Shown here piece after piece: positions 8,659-17,837 of a DNA stretch of 64,000 bases (its first letter is position 1; every line of letters begins with the position of its first letter). This DNA is from Anaerocolumna xylanovorans DSM 12503 (lineage in GTDB: Bacteria > Bacillota > Clostridia > Lachnospirales > Lachnospiraceae). A program made the translations under genes and the position numbers. The notes under the pieces were generated by a model that saw only the letters and a list, made by a program, of their open reading frames with translations, did no database searches and was not told the origin of the DNA. The DNA is taken from contig NZ_FRFD01000012.1 in NCBI RefSeq assembly GCF_900143645.1, positions 62,001-126,000 on the forward strand, in the 5' to 3' direction.

Positions 8659-10272
8659 TTATTCTGCTACTGATTTATACCTGTCATAAGCCTGTTTCTT
8701 TAAGGTCGTCATCTCATCAATACCCAGTTCCTTTACTCTGGAAACAAAATCGTCAAATTCCCCGATGGGTCTTGAGCCTATGAAGAACTTAAGAAGCTCT
8801 TCATCAACATAGGTCTTAACAGCACTCATCTTAATATCATAGATTTCCTGCTCTGCTGCTGTCAGCGTTAAAGTAGGGTTATAGGGATAGAAATAATCCT
8901 TGTCGATATAGTTGAACAATTGCGCTTTCACATCCTCATTTGCACAGGAAGCTGCTTCATATTCCGGCATCTGCCTTATTCCGATTAATGCCTGCAATCC
9001 GTTGGCACGTAACCAGTTGACACGTCCGCCTTCACTGTTGTTAACCTTATCCGTATACTGTGGCACCCCATTTACCATCTCATAACTGTCTCCCTCGATA
9101 CCAAAGTTAAACAGCAGGGAGCCTTCATCGCTATAAACATAGTCAAACATCTTGATAATATCTTCGGCATTTTTTGCAGAACTTGATATTGCCCAAGAAA
9201 AACCTACTATTGCTGACTGCTGGCTGTAGGTCTTTGGATCCTGTCCCTCTTTTAACACAGGGGGCTGAATTACCTGCCAGTTTGTATTTGGATCGTTTTT
9301 CAATACTTCAGAATTGATATTCTGTCCTGCAATATATCCGGTCCAATAACAGGTGGCACCTGCTTTATTATTTAAGATATGGTAATTATTTGTGTCTTCC
9401 CTTGTAATGAATTCACTGTCAATCAAGCCTTCCTTATACCACTTTGCCATAGTAGCCAGAAATTCCTTTGTTTCCGGAAGGATGGGAGCAAAAGCTACTT
9501 CCCCGTCTTTTATCATCCAATAATCATTGTTTCCATTTAGTTCGATTCCCCAGGCATCCGCAAAATTCATAAAATAATTTTCCCAGGCACGGTCAAAGAT
9601 TAAAGGCGTGACATCACCGGCTCCATGGCCGTTTAAATCATTGGTTTTAAACGCTGTCAGGACATTGTGCCAGTCATCAATAGTAACGGGAACTTCCAAA
9701 TTCAGTTTCTTAAGCCAGTCCATACGGATGTTATATCCCATAGCCGTACGTATGGCAGATAACATGGGAATTCCGTATATCTTACCGTCGCTGCCGACAC
9801 ACTGTGCCATCGCTTCTTTATTTTCCACCAAATATTTTTTAATATTGGGCGCATATTGGTCGATAAGGTCATCCAGCGGCATAAAAGCTCCGGACATACC
9901 AAAGGTATTAACATCACTTACTGTGCCTGCCATAACATCCGGGTAATCACCGGAAGAAACAATTACTCTGAATTTCTGTTTTGCTTCACTTTGAACTACA
10001 GATTCGATATCTAACTTCAGATTCAGTTTTTCTGCCAATGTCTTAAAAGTCATTGTGTCTTTATCATAGATGGCTTCCGGCAGACGACTTGGTAAAAACA
10101 TGGATATTTCCACCGGTTCGCTGCTTTCCGGCTGGGTAATGGAATCAGTGGCAGCGTTGTTGCTGCCCGTCTTCTCTTCCTTTGTTCCTTTGGCACAGCC
10201 GGCCAGCAGGCCGATGGCAAGTACCAATACCAGAACTAAACTCATACATTTTTTTGCTTGCTGAAATAACAT
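8659..10272 (-). CDS. Extracellular solute-binding lipoprotein of a carbohydrate ABC transporter
   Basis: Substrate receptor on the outer face of the membrane, 537 residues. The signal peptide ends in the lipobox LLAGC with Cys26 as lipidation site, followed by a Ser/Asn/Glu-rich linker. The body resembles family 1 binding proteins of the LipO type that pair with LplB/YtcP permeases. Start follows GAGGAGG at six bases. Permease genes lie directly upstream, the metabolic enzymes downstream; no dedicated ATPase gene is present, so a shared MsmK-type ATPase elsewhere is expected. Confidence 0.9.
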   Translation of the reverse strand: MLFQQAKKCMSLVLVLVLAIGLLAGCAKGTKEEKTGSNNAATDSITQPESSEPVEISMFLPSRLPEAIYDKDTMTFKTLAEKLNLKLDIESVVQSEAKQKFRVIVSSGDYPDVMAGTVSDVNTFGMSGAFMPLDDLIDQYAPNIKKYLVENKEAMAQCVGSDGKIYGIPMLSAIRTAMGYNIRMDWLKKLNLEVPVTIDDWHNVLTAFKTNDLNGHGAGDVTPLIFDRAWENYFMNFADAWGIELNGNNDYWMIKDGEVAFAPILPETKEFLATMAKWYKEGLIDSEFITREDTNNYHILNNKAGATCYWTGYIAGQNINSEVLKNDPNTNWQVIQPPVLKEGQDPKTYSQQSAIVGFSWAISSSAKNAEDIIKMFDYVYSDEGSLLFNFGIEGDSYEMVNGVPQYTDKVNNSEGGRVNWLRANGLQALIGIRQMPEYEAASCANEDVKAQLFNYIDKDYFYPYNPTLTLTAAEQEIYDIKMSAVKTYVDEELLKFFIGSRPIGEFDDFVSRVKELGIDEMTTLKKQAYDRYKSVAE

Positions 10273-10308
10273 AAAAATCCTCCTCTTTATTATTTTAACA
10301 TAGTTCTT

Positions 10309-10340
10309 ATGCTTATCGCAGGCTAACCTGCGGTACTGCC
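10309..10340 (-). repeat. Fragment of repeat family A
   Basis: Carries only the second hairpin with its flanks: ATGC, a TATCGCAGG/CCTGCGGTA stem and ACTGCC. It lies between the permease stop and the lipoprotein start. Confidence 0.55.
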
Positions 10341-10345
10341 TTTCC

Positions 10346-11224
10346 TTATTCTTTTACACTGCCCACCAATGCTCCGCTTACAAAATACTTTTGGAGGAAT
10401 GGATATATTACAATAATAGGTATTGTCGTTATCATAATTGCCGCAAACTTAATTGTGGTCGGTATACTTGCCTCCCCGGGAGATAGTGCTTTTGCTATAT
10501 CCTGACCCAGTTGGCTGGATATGATAATCCTCTGTAACAATACCTGTACGGGTACTTTTTTATCATCACTAAGTAAGAGCATCTCCCAAAAATAAGAATT
10601 CCAACGGCTGACTGCATAATACAGTGCTATGGCAGCCATAATCGGCTTTGACAGGGGAACAAGAATCTTTACTAATATCTGCAGGTCATTGGCTCCTTCC
10701 AACTTTGCCGACTCTTCCAGGGATACCGGAAGACTTTGAAAGTGGGTCCGAAAGATAATAACATAAAAAGCACTGATGGCCGGATATAGCAATATCCCTA
10801 AACGGCTGTCCAGCAGATGAAGACTTCGCATCACCAAATAGAACGGAATCATTCCGCCGCTAAACCACATGGTAAATACCACAAACAGACTCATAACCTT
10901 TCTGGGTGCCCATCTTTCCTTAGAAAGAGGGTAAGCTGCCAGAATAGTCAGCACTAAGCTAAGTACCGTGCCGACGCCGGTGTAAAATATAGTGTTTCCA
11001 TAGGCCAGCCAAATTCCTCTATACTTTAATACCACCGTATATGCTCTTAAGGTAATATCCTTTGGGAAAAGGAACACTTCATTCCGCATGACACTGGCAG
11101 CCGAACTTAAGGATGCTGATATCAGGTAAAGAAAGGGATAAAGTGTAGCGATACATATAACTACGATAATGATGTAACATACACTCACAAATGCAATTTC
11201 ACTGACACCCATTTTTTGTTTCAT
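10346..11224 (-). CDS. Carbohydrate ABC transporter permease (YtcP/LplC-like)
   Basis: Inner-membrane channel subunit, 292 residues, about six membrane segments. The EAA-type loop SLPVSLEESAKLEGANDLQI faces the ATPase. It ends in FLQKYFVSGALVGSVKE, the usual C-terminus of this permease class. It follows the LplB-like gene by 21 bases in the same operon. Confidence 0.92.
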   Translation of the reverse strand: MKQKMGVSEIAFVSVCYIIIVVICIATLYPFLYLISASLSSAASVMRNEVFLFPKDITLRAYTVVLKYRGIWLAYGNTIFYTGVGTVLSLVLTILAAYPLSKERWAPRKVMSLFVVFTMWFSGGMIPFYLVMRSLHLLDSRLGILLYPAISAFYVIIFRTHFQSLPVSLEESAKLEGANDLQILVKILVPLSKPIMAAIALYYAVSRWNSYFWEMLLLSDDKKVPVQVLLQRIIISSQLGQDIAKALSPGEASIPTTIKFAAIMITTIPIIVIYPFLQKYFVSGALVGSVKE

Positions 11225-11245
11225 ACTTAACCGCCTTCCAATTTA

Positions 11246-12163
11246 TTACCACAGGGTAGTTCCATCTAATTTCCTGGTGATCTTGTTTGCCATGTATACT
11301 AAAGCAAAACCTACCACATTTTGAAATATCGTCATTGCCTGACCATAGCTGTACCTTCTGTTCAGAATACCTTCCCTGTAGATGTAGGAATTAAATACAT
11401 CTGCCGTCTCGTAAATAGATGGATTATACAAGAGAATAATTCGTTCATGTCCGACATTTAGGATAGAACCTAAATTAATCAACAGCATAATTACGATGGT
11501 AGGTGCCAGCCCCGGCAGGGTAATGTACATCATTTTCTGGAACTTGCCTGCACCATCCACTGTTGCGGCTTCATACTGGTCATTGGAAATCCCCGCCAAA
11601 GCCGCCATATAGATAATCGCCCCAAAGCCTGTTCCCTGCCAGATTCCCGTACTGATAAAAATAGTCCGGAAATACTTGGCTTCCTGCAGAAAATGAATAC
11701 TTTTTATTCCCAGATGATTTAAGAATACATTCACCAAGCCTGTTGTTGAAACAAATTGTATTACCATGGACATTACTACGACGGAAGATATAAAATAGGG
11801 CAGATAACTAATCGTCTGTGTTATTTTTTTAAATTTTTTCCGCCGTATTTCATTAAAAGCAATGGCTAATATAATCGGTAACGGAAAACCAAAAACTAAA
11901 CCGTAAACATTCATCAAAAGTGTGTTACGAAACAAACGGAAAAAATACGGATCATCAAATAATATTTTAAAGTTTCGAAAGCCAACCCATGGACTATGTA
12001 ATATCCCCTTCACAATATCGTACTTCTGGAATGCGATAACCATCCCTCCCATAGGAAGATAGGAAAATAATAAATACCAGATAAATACCGGTAAAAACAT
12101 CATATATAACCATATATTTGTTTTTAATTCCACTTTACATTTTTTTATTTTCTTTAATAGCAT
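11246..12163 (-). CDS. Carbohydrate ABC transporter permease (LplB-like)
   Basis: Partner permease, 305 residues, starting with a positively charged cytoplasmic tail, then about six membrane segments. The motif YEAATVDGAGKFQKMMYITLP is the ATPase-contact loop of sugar permeases. An upstream TTG at 12169 abuts GAGGAGG, so the ATG at 12163, six bases from it, is chosen. First gene after the AraC-type regulator. Confidence 0.92.
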   Translation of the reverse strand: MLLKKIKKCKVELKTNIWLYMMFLPVFIWYLLFSYLPMGGMVIAFQKYDIVKGILHSPWVGFRNFKILFDDPYFFRLFRNTLLMNVYGLVFGFPLPIILAIAFNEIRRKKFKKITQTISYLPYFISSVVVMSMVIQFVSTTGLVNVFLNHLGIKSIHFLQEAKYFRTIFISTGIWQGTGFGAIIYMAALAGISNDQYEAATVDGAGKFQKMMYITLPGLAPTIVIMLLINLGSILNVGHERIILLYNPSIYETADVFNSYIYREGILNRRYSYGQAMTIFQNVVGFALVYMANKITRKLDGTTLW

Positions 12164-12471
12164 TTTCAACCTCCTCTCTTTTTGCCTCAGTAACGTTACA
12201 CCCCCATCATAGGGGGAATTGCCTGGAATCTCAATTGAAAATATTCCTTATCCGTGTATAATTTCATGAAGTATCTTCTTTAAGGCTGTTACCGGGAATA
12301 GCAGAATTTCTGCTTTTTATCATTTTTTCCGCTTTCCCCCTGTGGTTTTTTGGTATGGCCTGTCTTCACCGGAAACCTACACAAAAAAGCCCTGTGAACT
12401 CCCTTTGCCTGGTGCAGGTAAGAGATTCATAGAGCTCTTTACAGACGGCAGTACGTATAAAAGTACCGCTT
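12164..12471 (-). other. Intergenic region between AraC-type regulator and transporter operon
   Basis: No gene is seen. It holds a perfect CCCCC/GGGGG inverted repeat at 12201-12216 just upstream of the lplB-like ribosome binding site. Only weak promoter-like sequence is seen (TATACA near 12263). It should carry the operon promoter and the AraC-type operator, but neither can be pointed out firmly. Confidence 0.5.
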
Positions 12472-14781
12472 TTACATAATGGAATTACGCCGGTATTGTA
12501 CCGGTGTTACAGAATATTTTTCCTTAAACTTCTTAATAAAATAATTGGAACTGCCAAATCCAATCTTTTTGATCAATTCATCTAAAGGCATATTGGTTTC
12601 AATTAATAATTTAGCAGCCTTTTTTAATTTGCAGTCGGTAATAAACTGTGTGATATTAATGCCTTTCTCATCCTTAAATAAACGGCTGATGTATTTAGGG
12701 CTTAAGAAGACCTTCTCCGCGATAAATTCTAAGGACAATTCTTCTCCCAGGTTCTCCATAATAACCTTTTCAATCAGCCCTGCCACCGTTTTTGATGGAT
12801 TATTCTCCACTTTATCTAATTCATCGAATGTATTTTCTATGAGACTTAGGAACCAATAATAGAAATCCTCCACATCATACTGGTCATTTACATCCGTAAA
12901 GTGCTGGGTTTCATTATCCTTTCCCTTCATAATATCTCTCATGAAATAGTTGTATATGAATAAATACTTCAAAATAGCTCCGTTTAAATAATTCGTTGAA
13001 ACCGTCAGCATACTTGCTTCATCAATAAAATCCTTTAGTATTTTACGGATGATTTCAATGTCTCTGGTAACCAGCGCTTCACTGAAGGTTTCATAATGAC
13101 AATCCATCGTATCTCTTTGTCTTTCCAGCCTGTCTCCCAGCACTTCTGCATCAATAAAATACGTTCTTGGAAGAAAATAAACGTACTCCGACAGCTTTAA
13201 TAAACTAAGATATGCCTCGTGGGCAATGCCCAGTTCTTTAAAAGTACTGCTTTGCAATATAATGGGGTCAATAGAGAAATTCATCTTCATATAATCGGTG
13301 AACTTATTTCTTAAGGCCTTCAGCTCTTCTTTTCCGGAACCTTTTTCCGATACGATTACGCATACTTTCCCGTCAAACAAGTCAGCCGACAGGCATTGCA
13401 GATAATCATTTTTATAATTATCAAAATAGTTAATCATATTATAAATAATCAGACTCTTTAACATTTCATCCAGATTTTCATATATTTTGGGATGAATCTT
13501 AATCATCAAAACATGGTTCTGCGGATAATCACAGTAATACCCTAAGAATTTCAGCTTATCCTCCGTGGATTTCCTGTCACTTAGTTTCGCAGTAAGAATC
13601 CTTACAACAAAATCACTCTTTATGATGTTTTTATTATCATTTAATACCTTTTCCTTTTCATCCGCTTTGTCACAAAGTTCTTCCATTGCCCTGTCTATGT
13701 AATAATATTCACTTTCCCTCGCCTTTTTGTCTAACTTTGCTTTCATCAACCTAGTCATGACGGTATTAAATGGCTGATATAGTTTCCTGGCAAAGCAATA
13801 GGACAGCACTATTCCAAGCAGGACCACCAGTAAGGATATTATAACAATTCTGGTCTGGATTGCTCTCGTCTCATCAAAATATTCCTTGGTAGAAATCAGA
13901 TTGACAATCGTCCAATCTCCCATGGCAACAGACTGGCTCATGATAATATGGTCCTTTACTGTATAAAACCGCTTCTTTCCTTTATTAGCAAGAATCTCAT
14001 CCATATATTTTTTATCTCTGTCCATAAAATTATGAAATCCTTCTACATTACCCTCTGCATCTACAATATCGCCCCGGCTGTTTATGATTGCAACTGCATC
14101 CAGTCCTCGGGTGAGGTAATCCCGCAGCAATTCCTGCAGGACTTCCTTACGTATATTAACAATAACATATCCTTTGTATCTTGATTCCTCCTCCGTATAC
14201 AATGGGTAACCGGAAGTTACCGAATACACCGGTATTTCTCTCGTACTGTACTTCATAATTCTGTCTGATATCCATCTTTTACTGCCTTGGAACTGTACTT
14301 CCGATTCAAATATATCAAGACTCTCTTTAAATTTCTTTGCATCTTCCTCCGTATAGTTAATTCCCGTAAAGGTAGAAATCCAGACATCATTATTCTGAAC
14401 ATAAAGCTCAAGGCTTGATACAAAGGAGTCATTTTGAGAACCTAGTATTTGCAGATATTCCAGTAAATTAACCGCCTTGAAAAAATCATTCTTCATGGGA
14501 TGATACAAAAAGCTTTGAAGCTCCTTATCTTTATTGCCCAGGCTTGTAATTTCCTGTATAATCCGGTTGGACTCCTCAAACAGATTGTTGATTTTATGCT
14601 CCAGGTATTCAAGACGGTACTGCTCCAATTCCTCTATCTTCCGGTTGTAGTTATAAGAAAACTGTATTGTTAAAATCCCTCCGATAATAAGCACTACCAG
14701 TACAACTAAAATAACAAAAGAGGCTATCATGCGGTTAAATATGGTATCTATTCGGTTCAGATAGTTCCTTACTCTGTTCAT
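12472..14781 (-). CDS. Membrane-bound AraC family transcriptional regulator
   Basis: A 769-residue one-component sensor and regulator: TM segment near 18-40, an extracellular Cache-like domain (about 40-300), a second TM near 305-328, a cytoplasmic linker, and a C-terminal AraC/XylS double helix-turn-helix (about 660-769). It is like the YesS-type proteins of Firmicutes that sit beside LplB/YtcP sugar transporters. It probably senses an external sugar or the loaded binding protein and switches on the downstream transporter, mutase and phosphorylase genes. A near-consensus promoter lies at 14827-14855. Confidence 0.9.
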   Translation of the reverse strand: MNRVRNYLNRIDTIFNRMIASFVILVVLVVLIIGGILTIQFSYNYNRKIEELEQYRLEYLEHKINNLFEESNRIIQEITSLGNKDKELQSFLYHPMKNDFFKAVNLLEYLQILGSQNDSFVSSLELYVQNNDVWISTFTGINYTEEDAKKFKESLDIFESEVQFQGSKRWISDRIMKYSTREIPVYSVTSGYPLYTEEESRYKGYVIVNIRKEVLQELLRDYLTRGLDAVAIINSRGDIVDAEGNVEGFHNFMDRDKKYMDEILANKGKKRFYTVKDHIIMSQSVAMGDWTIVNLISTKEYFDETRAIQTRIVIISLLVVLLGIVLSYCFARKLYQPFNTVMTRLMKAKLDKKARESEYYYIDRAMEELCDKADEKEKVLNDNKNIIKSDFVVRILTAKLSDRKSTEDKLKFLGYYCDYPQNHVLMIKIHPKIYENLDEMLKSLIIYNMINYFDNYKNDYLQCLSADLFDGKVCVIVSEKGSGKEELKALRNKFTDYMKMNFSIDPIILQSSTFKELGIAHEAYLSLLKLSEYVYFLPRTYFIDAEVLGDRLERQRDTMDCHYETFSEALVTRDIEIIRKILKDFIDEASMLTVSTNYLNGAILKYLFIYNYFMRDIMKGKDNETQHFTDVNDQYDVEDFYYWFLSLIENTFDELDKVENNPSKTVAGLIEKVIMENLGEELSLEFIAEKVFLSPKYISRLFKDEKGINITQFITDCKLKKAAKLLIETNMPLDELIKKIGFGSSNYFIKKFKEKYSVTPVQYRRNSIM

Positions 14782-14826
14782 TGGACGAATACCTCTTTCT
14801 ATTGCTGATTGTTACATGCTAGTCTC

Positions 14827-14855
14827 ATTATAATGTTCTTTTGTGCTTTTCTCAA
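14827..14855 (-). promoter_or_regulatory. Sigma-A promoter of the AraC-type regulator gene
   Basis: TTGAGA at 14855-14850, 17-bp spacer, TATAAT at 14832-14827. The rest of the 284-bp gap up to 15065 shows no gene. Confidence 0.75.
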
Positions 14856-15065
14856 TTGCACAAAATCCACATTATATAAATATATACGGTTCTTTTCTTC
14901 TTTGCCAAGAAATATCCCTTTGTACAAGTCATACGTCAGGTGGGGCAGGACATGGCTTGCTCTCCTGTCACATGGCACACAAAAAAAACAGGACTTTTCA
15001 TGATTCTATTCTCATAAAAGGCCCTGCCTGATTATTTTTCACACCTATCTTAAAACATCTTTTCT

Positions 15066-15530
15066 TTAGTTCATAAATTGTATCATAATCTTATTCTGCA
15101 GCTCGTCCAAATCCTTTGTAAGTATTTCTTTATCTTCTTTGTTTTCCACCTTTTCGGCTTCTCTTAATGCCAGCTCCAGATATTTGGTACATTCACTTTT
15201 ATTTCCCTTCACCAGATATGCCCTTGCTAAAGCCTCATAGGCATATGCCAGGTCAAATCCCCCGAAACCATTCACCTCGCATAAATGAAGGGCTCTCTTT
15301 CCATGATATAAACAGGAATCGAAATTGCCAAGAAGGGCATATACCCTTGATACCTGCCATTCCCCTACATAGATATTATGAGGCGTCCCGACTTGTATCC
15401 AATGGTATAAAGATGCATGTACCATATGGACCATAAGATAATTTTCCTCTTCCGATCTTCCCTCTTTATCCATCAAAGCCCAAACATCATTAAACAGCTT
15501 TGCTGCAAGCGCTTTTGTTTCTTCACTCAT
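15066..15530 (-). CDS. Small TPR-like helical protein
   Basis: A soluble 154-residue protein built of helix pairs resembling tetratricopeptide repeats (clearest at about residues 60-135, with GNFDSCLYHGKRALHLCE and GNKSECTKYLELALREAEK spaced one repeat apart). TPR proteins bind other proteins; no specific role can be given. Start follows AGGAGGAG at good distance, and a candidate promoter lies at 15582-15610. The membrane GDPD gene lies upstream on the same strand. Confidence 0.7.
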   Translation of the reverse strand: MSEETKALAAKLFNDVWALMDKEGRSEEENYLMVHMVHASLYHWIQVGTPHNIYVGEWQVSRVYALLGNFDSCLYHGKRALHLCEVNGFGGFDLAYAYEALARAYLVKGNKSECTKYLELALREAEKVENKEDKEILTKDLDELQNKIMIQFMN

Positions 15531-15581
15531 ATAGTCTCCTCCTTAGCCCAAGCTAGTCTTGCCTCAAATAAACTTACTATA

Positions 15582-15610
15582 ATAGTATTATTTTCTTGCT
15601 TAACAGTCAA
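15582..15610 (-). promoter_or_regulatory. Candidate promoter of the TPR-like gene
   Basis: TTGACT at 15610-15605, 17-bp spacer, TACTAT at 15587-15582. The -10 matches at four of six positions. Confidence 0.4.
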
Positions 15611-15629
15611 TAGGAAGAATCACACAAAA

Positions 15630-17450
15630 CTACTCTTTTATTACTTTTAATAAAGTAGTAAGGAATTTATCCGAATCGTCTCTTTGAAGGATTTCCCTGA
15701 TATAGGCTGGATTATCCGTTATAATATTATCTATCCCAAGCCTTTTTAACCGTTCTACTTCACTTCTGGTATTGACTGTCCAGGCAAGTACCTTCTTGCC
15801 GTTTCTATGCACTTCATTCACAATATTCTTTGTGACGAGATTTGATTTCATGCTGAAAAAGTCAATTGCATCATTCCCAAAAAGGCTTGTGTAAATCCCA
15901 TACGTAATATACCCCGTCCTGATTTCGGGATTTGCTTCCTTTACCTCCTTTAAGCAGCGAATACTGGTAGATGTAATGACACATTGCTTTTGCATATCAT
16001 ATTCCCCAATAAGAGCTACCACTTTTTGTGCAAGCTCTTCCGAATCGTTACGGTATTTCAAATCCATGTTAATCTTTATCTGTCCCTTGCAAAGGTCAAA
16101 AAGCTCACGCAGGGTGGGAATCTTTGTACCTGTAAACTCACTCCCAAACCAGCTTCCGGCATCCAGCTCACTTACCTGCTCATAAGGTACATCCCATATA
16201 TATTTGTTAAATCCGGTGGTCCTTTTTAAGCTGGTATCATGTAAAAGCACCATTTCGCCATCCTTTGTGACCCTGACATCTACCTCAACATAATCCGCCT
16301 TTTCTGCGATTGCCTTACTGACTGCTGCGAGAGTATTCTCCGGCACGGAATGAGAATAACCTCTATGGGAAGTGACCTGGATATCCTCCATATTCATATA
16401 TTCAAGAGCTGATCCATTTCGCACCACCTGGTAAAAATAGTAAAAATTAATTGAAAATAAAGCTATTATCAAGAAATATATTATCTTTTTATAGGGATAG
16501 GCTGGCTTGAAGAAACCCTCCGCCTCTTCGTGTCCGTTGATTTTAAGCTTTCTGTAACGGTGAAAAGTATAGGAAATCAGAGCCATATTGGCGGTTATTC
16601 CAAATACAAAGATAATCAGTGCAAGATACACACTCATACTATCATATACTTCAATAAAGGTTGCTGTTGCCTGTATTCTGTCTGTGAAACCGGATACCAG
16701 CAGCGCTGTCATACTCATGGTAAAAACATATATCAGGAACAAAACGCCTGCCAGGAGAATATTCCATCCGCTTATTGAAATGAGAAGGTTCCTCCGCTCA
16801 TGAGGCAGAATATCTTTTTTACTCACCGCCAGGATTCCGCTTTTTTCGGTCAAAAGACTGTGATAATAATAAGGACCGACATAATAAAGAAATAGCAGCA
16901 GCCCGGCAATAAAAAGTATTGCAGCAAGCGCCAGATATCCGTCAGGGGCTGCCTCCATATAATAGTGAAGTATCCGAAAACGCCATATGGAAAAGAAAAT
17001 GAAGGGTATGCCGCTTAATATGGCTAATATCCACGAAGTAATCAGTGCCGCTGCCCTGCCTTTTTTCAGGCAGTAGAAAAGACGGTATACCGTAAGCTTT
17101 ACCAAGATAGAAATCTTTATTTTCTGCCCACGTTCTGTCAGTGCAAAAAAAGTAATCAAAAACAAGATATCCAGAGTCAGAAAAATACCAATGATAATAA
17201 ACAGTATCAAGAGCATTAGAATAGTGACCGGTCGGAGCAAAAAGCTGTCGATATTCCCTACTGTGATATAGCTGTAGCCCGTAAGCTTTAATGTTATATC
17301 CACTATCTCGTTAACAAGGGGAAAGAGCAGAAAATACGCGGCAGCCATTAATATACCCTGTCCAATAACGAGATAAAGAATATTCCTTGCAATTATTTTT
17401 ATCGTTTGGGCATAAATATGAAGTATCTTTTTATGTTCTATTTTATCCAT
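15630..17450 (-). CDS. Glycerophosphodiester phosphodiesterase with N-terminal membrane domain
   Basis: A 606-residue protein. Residues 1-340 form a multi-helix membrane domain of the GDPD membrane-domain type (about eight hydrophobic segments). Residues 350-600 form a GDPD TIM barrel with SHRGYSHSVPENT, YVEVDVRVTKDGEMVLLHD and HRNGKKVLAWTVN, so the catalytic HR, EN, ExD and H motifs are present. It would hydrolyse glycerophosphodiesters to alcohol and glycerol-3-phosphate, possibly acting on lipids or teichoic-acid glycerophosphates. ATG 17450, eight bases after AGGA, is preferred to the upstream ATG at 17495, which overlaps the promoter at 17485-17514. Confidence 0.9.
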   Translation of the reverse strand: MDKIEHKKILHIYAQTIKIIARNILYLVIGQGILMAAAYFLLFPLVNEIVDITLKLTGYSYITVGNIDSFLLRPVTILMLLILFIIIGIFLTLDILFLITFFALTERGQKIKISILVKLTVYRLFYCLKKGRAAALITSWILAILSGIPFIFFSIWRFRILHYYMEAAPDGYLALAAILFIAGLLLFLYYVGPYYYHSLLTEKSGILAVSKKDILPHERRNLLISISGWNILLAGVLFLIYVFTMSMTALLVSGFTDRIQATATFIEVYDSMSVYLALIIFVFGITANMALISYTFHRYRKLKINGHEEAEGFFKPAYPYKKIIYFLIIALFSINFYYFYQVVRNGSALEYMNMEDIQVTSHRGYSHSVPENTLAAVSKAIAEKADYVEVDVRVTKDGEMVLLHDTSLKRTTGFNKYIWDVPYEQVSELDAGSWFGSEFTGTKIPTLRELFDLCKGQIKINMDLKYRNDSEELAQKVVALIGEYDMQKQCVITSTSIRCLKEVKEANPEIRTGYITYGIYTSLFGNDAIDFFSMKSNLVTKNIVNEVHRNGKKVLAWTVNTRSEVERLKRLGIDNIITDNPAYIREILQRDDSDKFLTTLLKVIKE

Positions 17451-17484
17451 GTTAGGTTTCCTGTCATATAAATCTATGCATATC

Positions 17485-17514
17485 ATTGTACACACAGTGA
17501 CTTCCTAAAGTCAA
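17485..17514 (-). promoter_or_regulatory. Sigma-A promoter of the GDPD gene
   Basis: TTGACT at 17514-17509, 18-bp spacer, TACAAT at 17490-17485, 35 bases from the chosen start codon. Confidence 0.7.
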
Positions 17515-17527
17515 GCATATCAAAAAA

Positions 17528-17556
17528 TGGGCGGCAAAAAAATTTTCGCTCGCCCA
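17528..17556 (-). other. Imperfect palindrome just upstream of the GDPD promoter
   Basis: TGGGCG-GC at 17528-17535 pairs with GC-T-CGCCCA at 17548-17556, with an A/T-rich centre. It could be an operator. The remainder of the 17451-17837 gap holds the promoter, this palindrome and the terminator at 17780; no gene is seen. Confidence 0.4.
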
Positions 17557-17779
17557 CCTTTTTGCATATCTATGTCAAGCAGCCAAATATTATTTGTGCT
17601 TTTCAAGAAGGAAACTAAAAGTATAAGAAGTTCAGCTGCGAAATTTTTAGATATGTAGACCTCTTAGTACTTGATTATCAAAAAAAGCACGAATGGCTGC
17701 TTTCATAATAGTATTATATTCTAAAAGCAGGTAATTGTTCCTGCTAAGACAGGCAAAAAACCTTGCACGCCATACACGA

Positions 17780-17815
17780 AAAAAAGGCTGGACTCCCGTA
17801 AGGAACAGCCTTTTT
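17780..17815 (-). terminator. Rho-independent terminator of the SpoIIQ-like gene
   Basis: Stem AGGCTG..GG/CC..CAGCCT flanked by A and T runs on either side, so it can act in both directions. It begins 22 bases after the stop of the SpoIIQ-like gene. Confidence 0.8.
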
Positions 17816-17837
17816 AATGATTTTTGTTCTGGTTATA

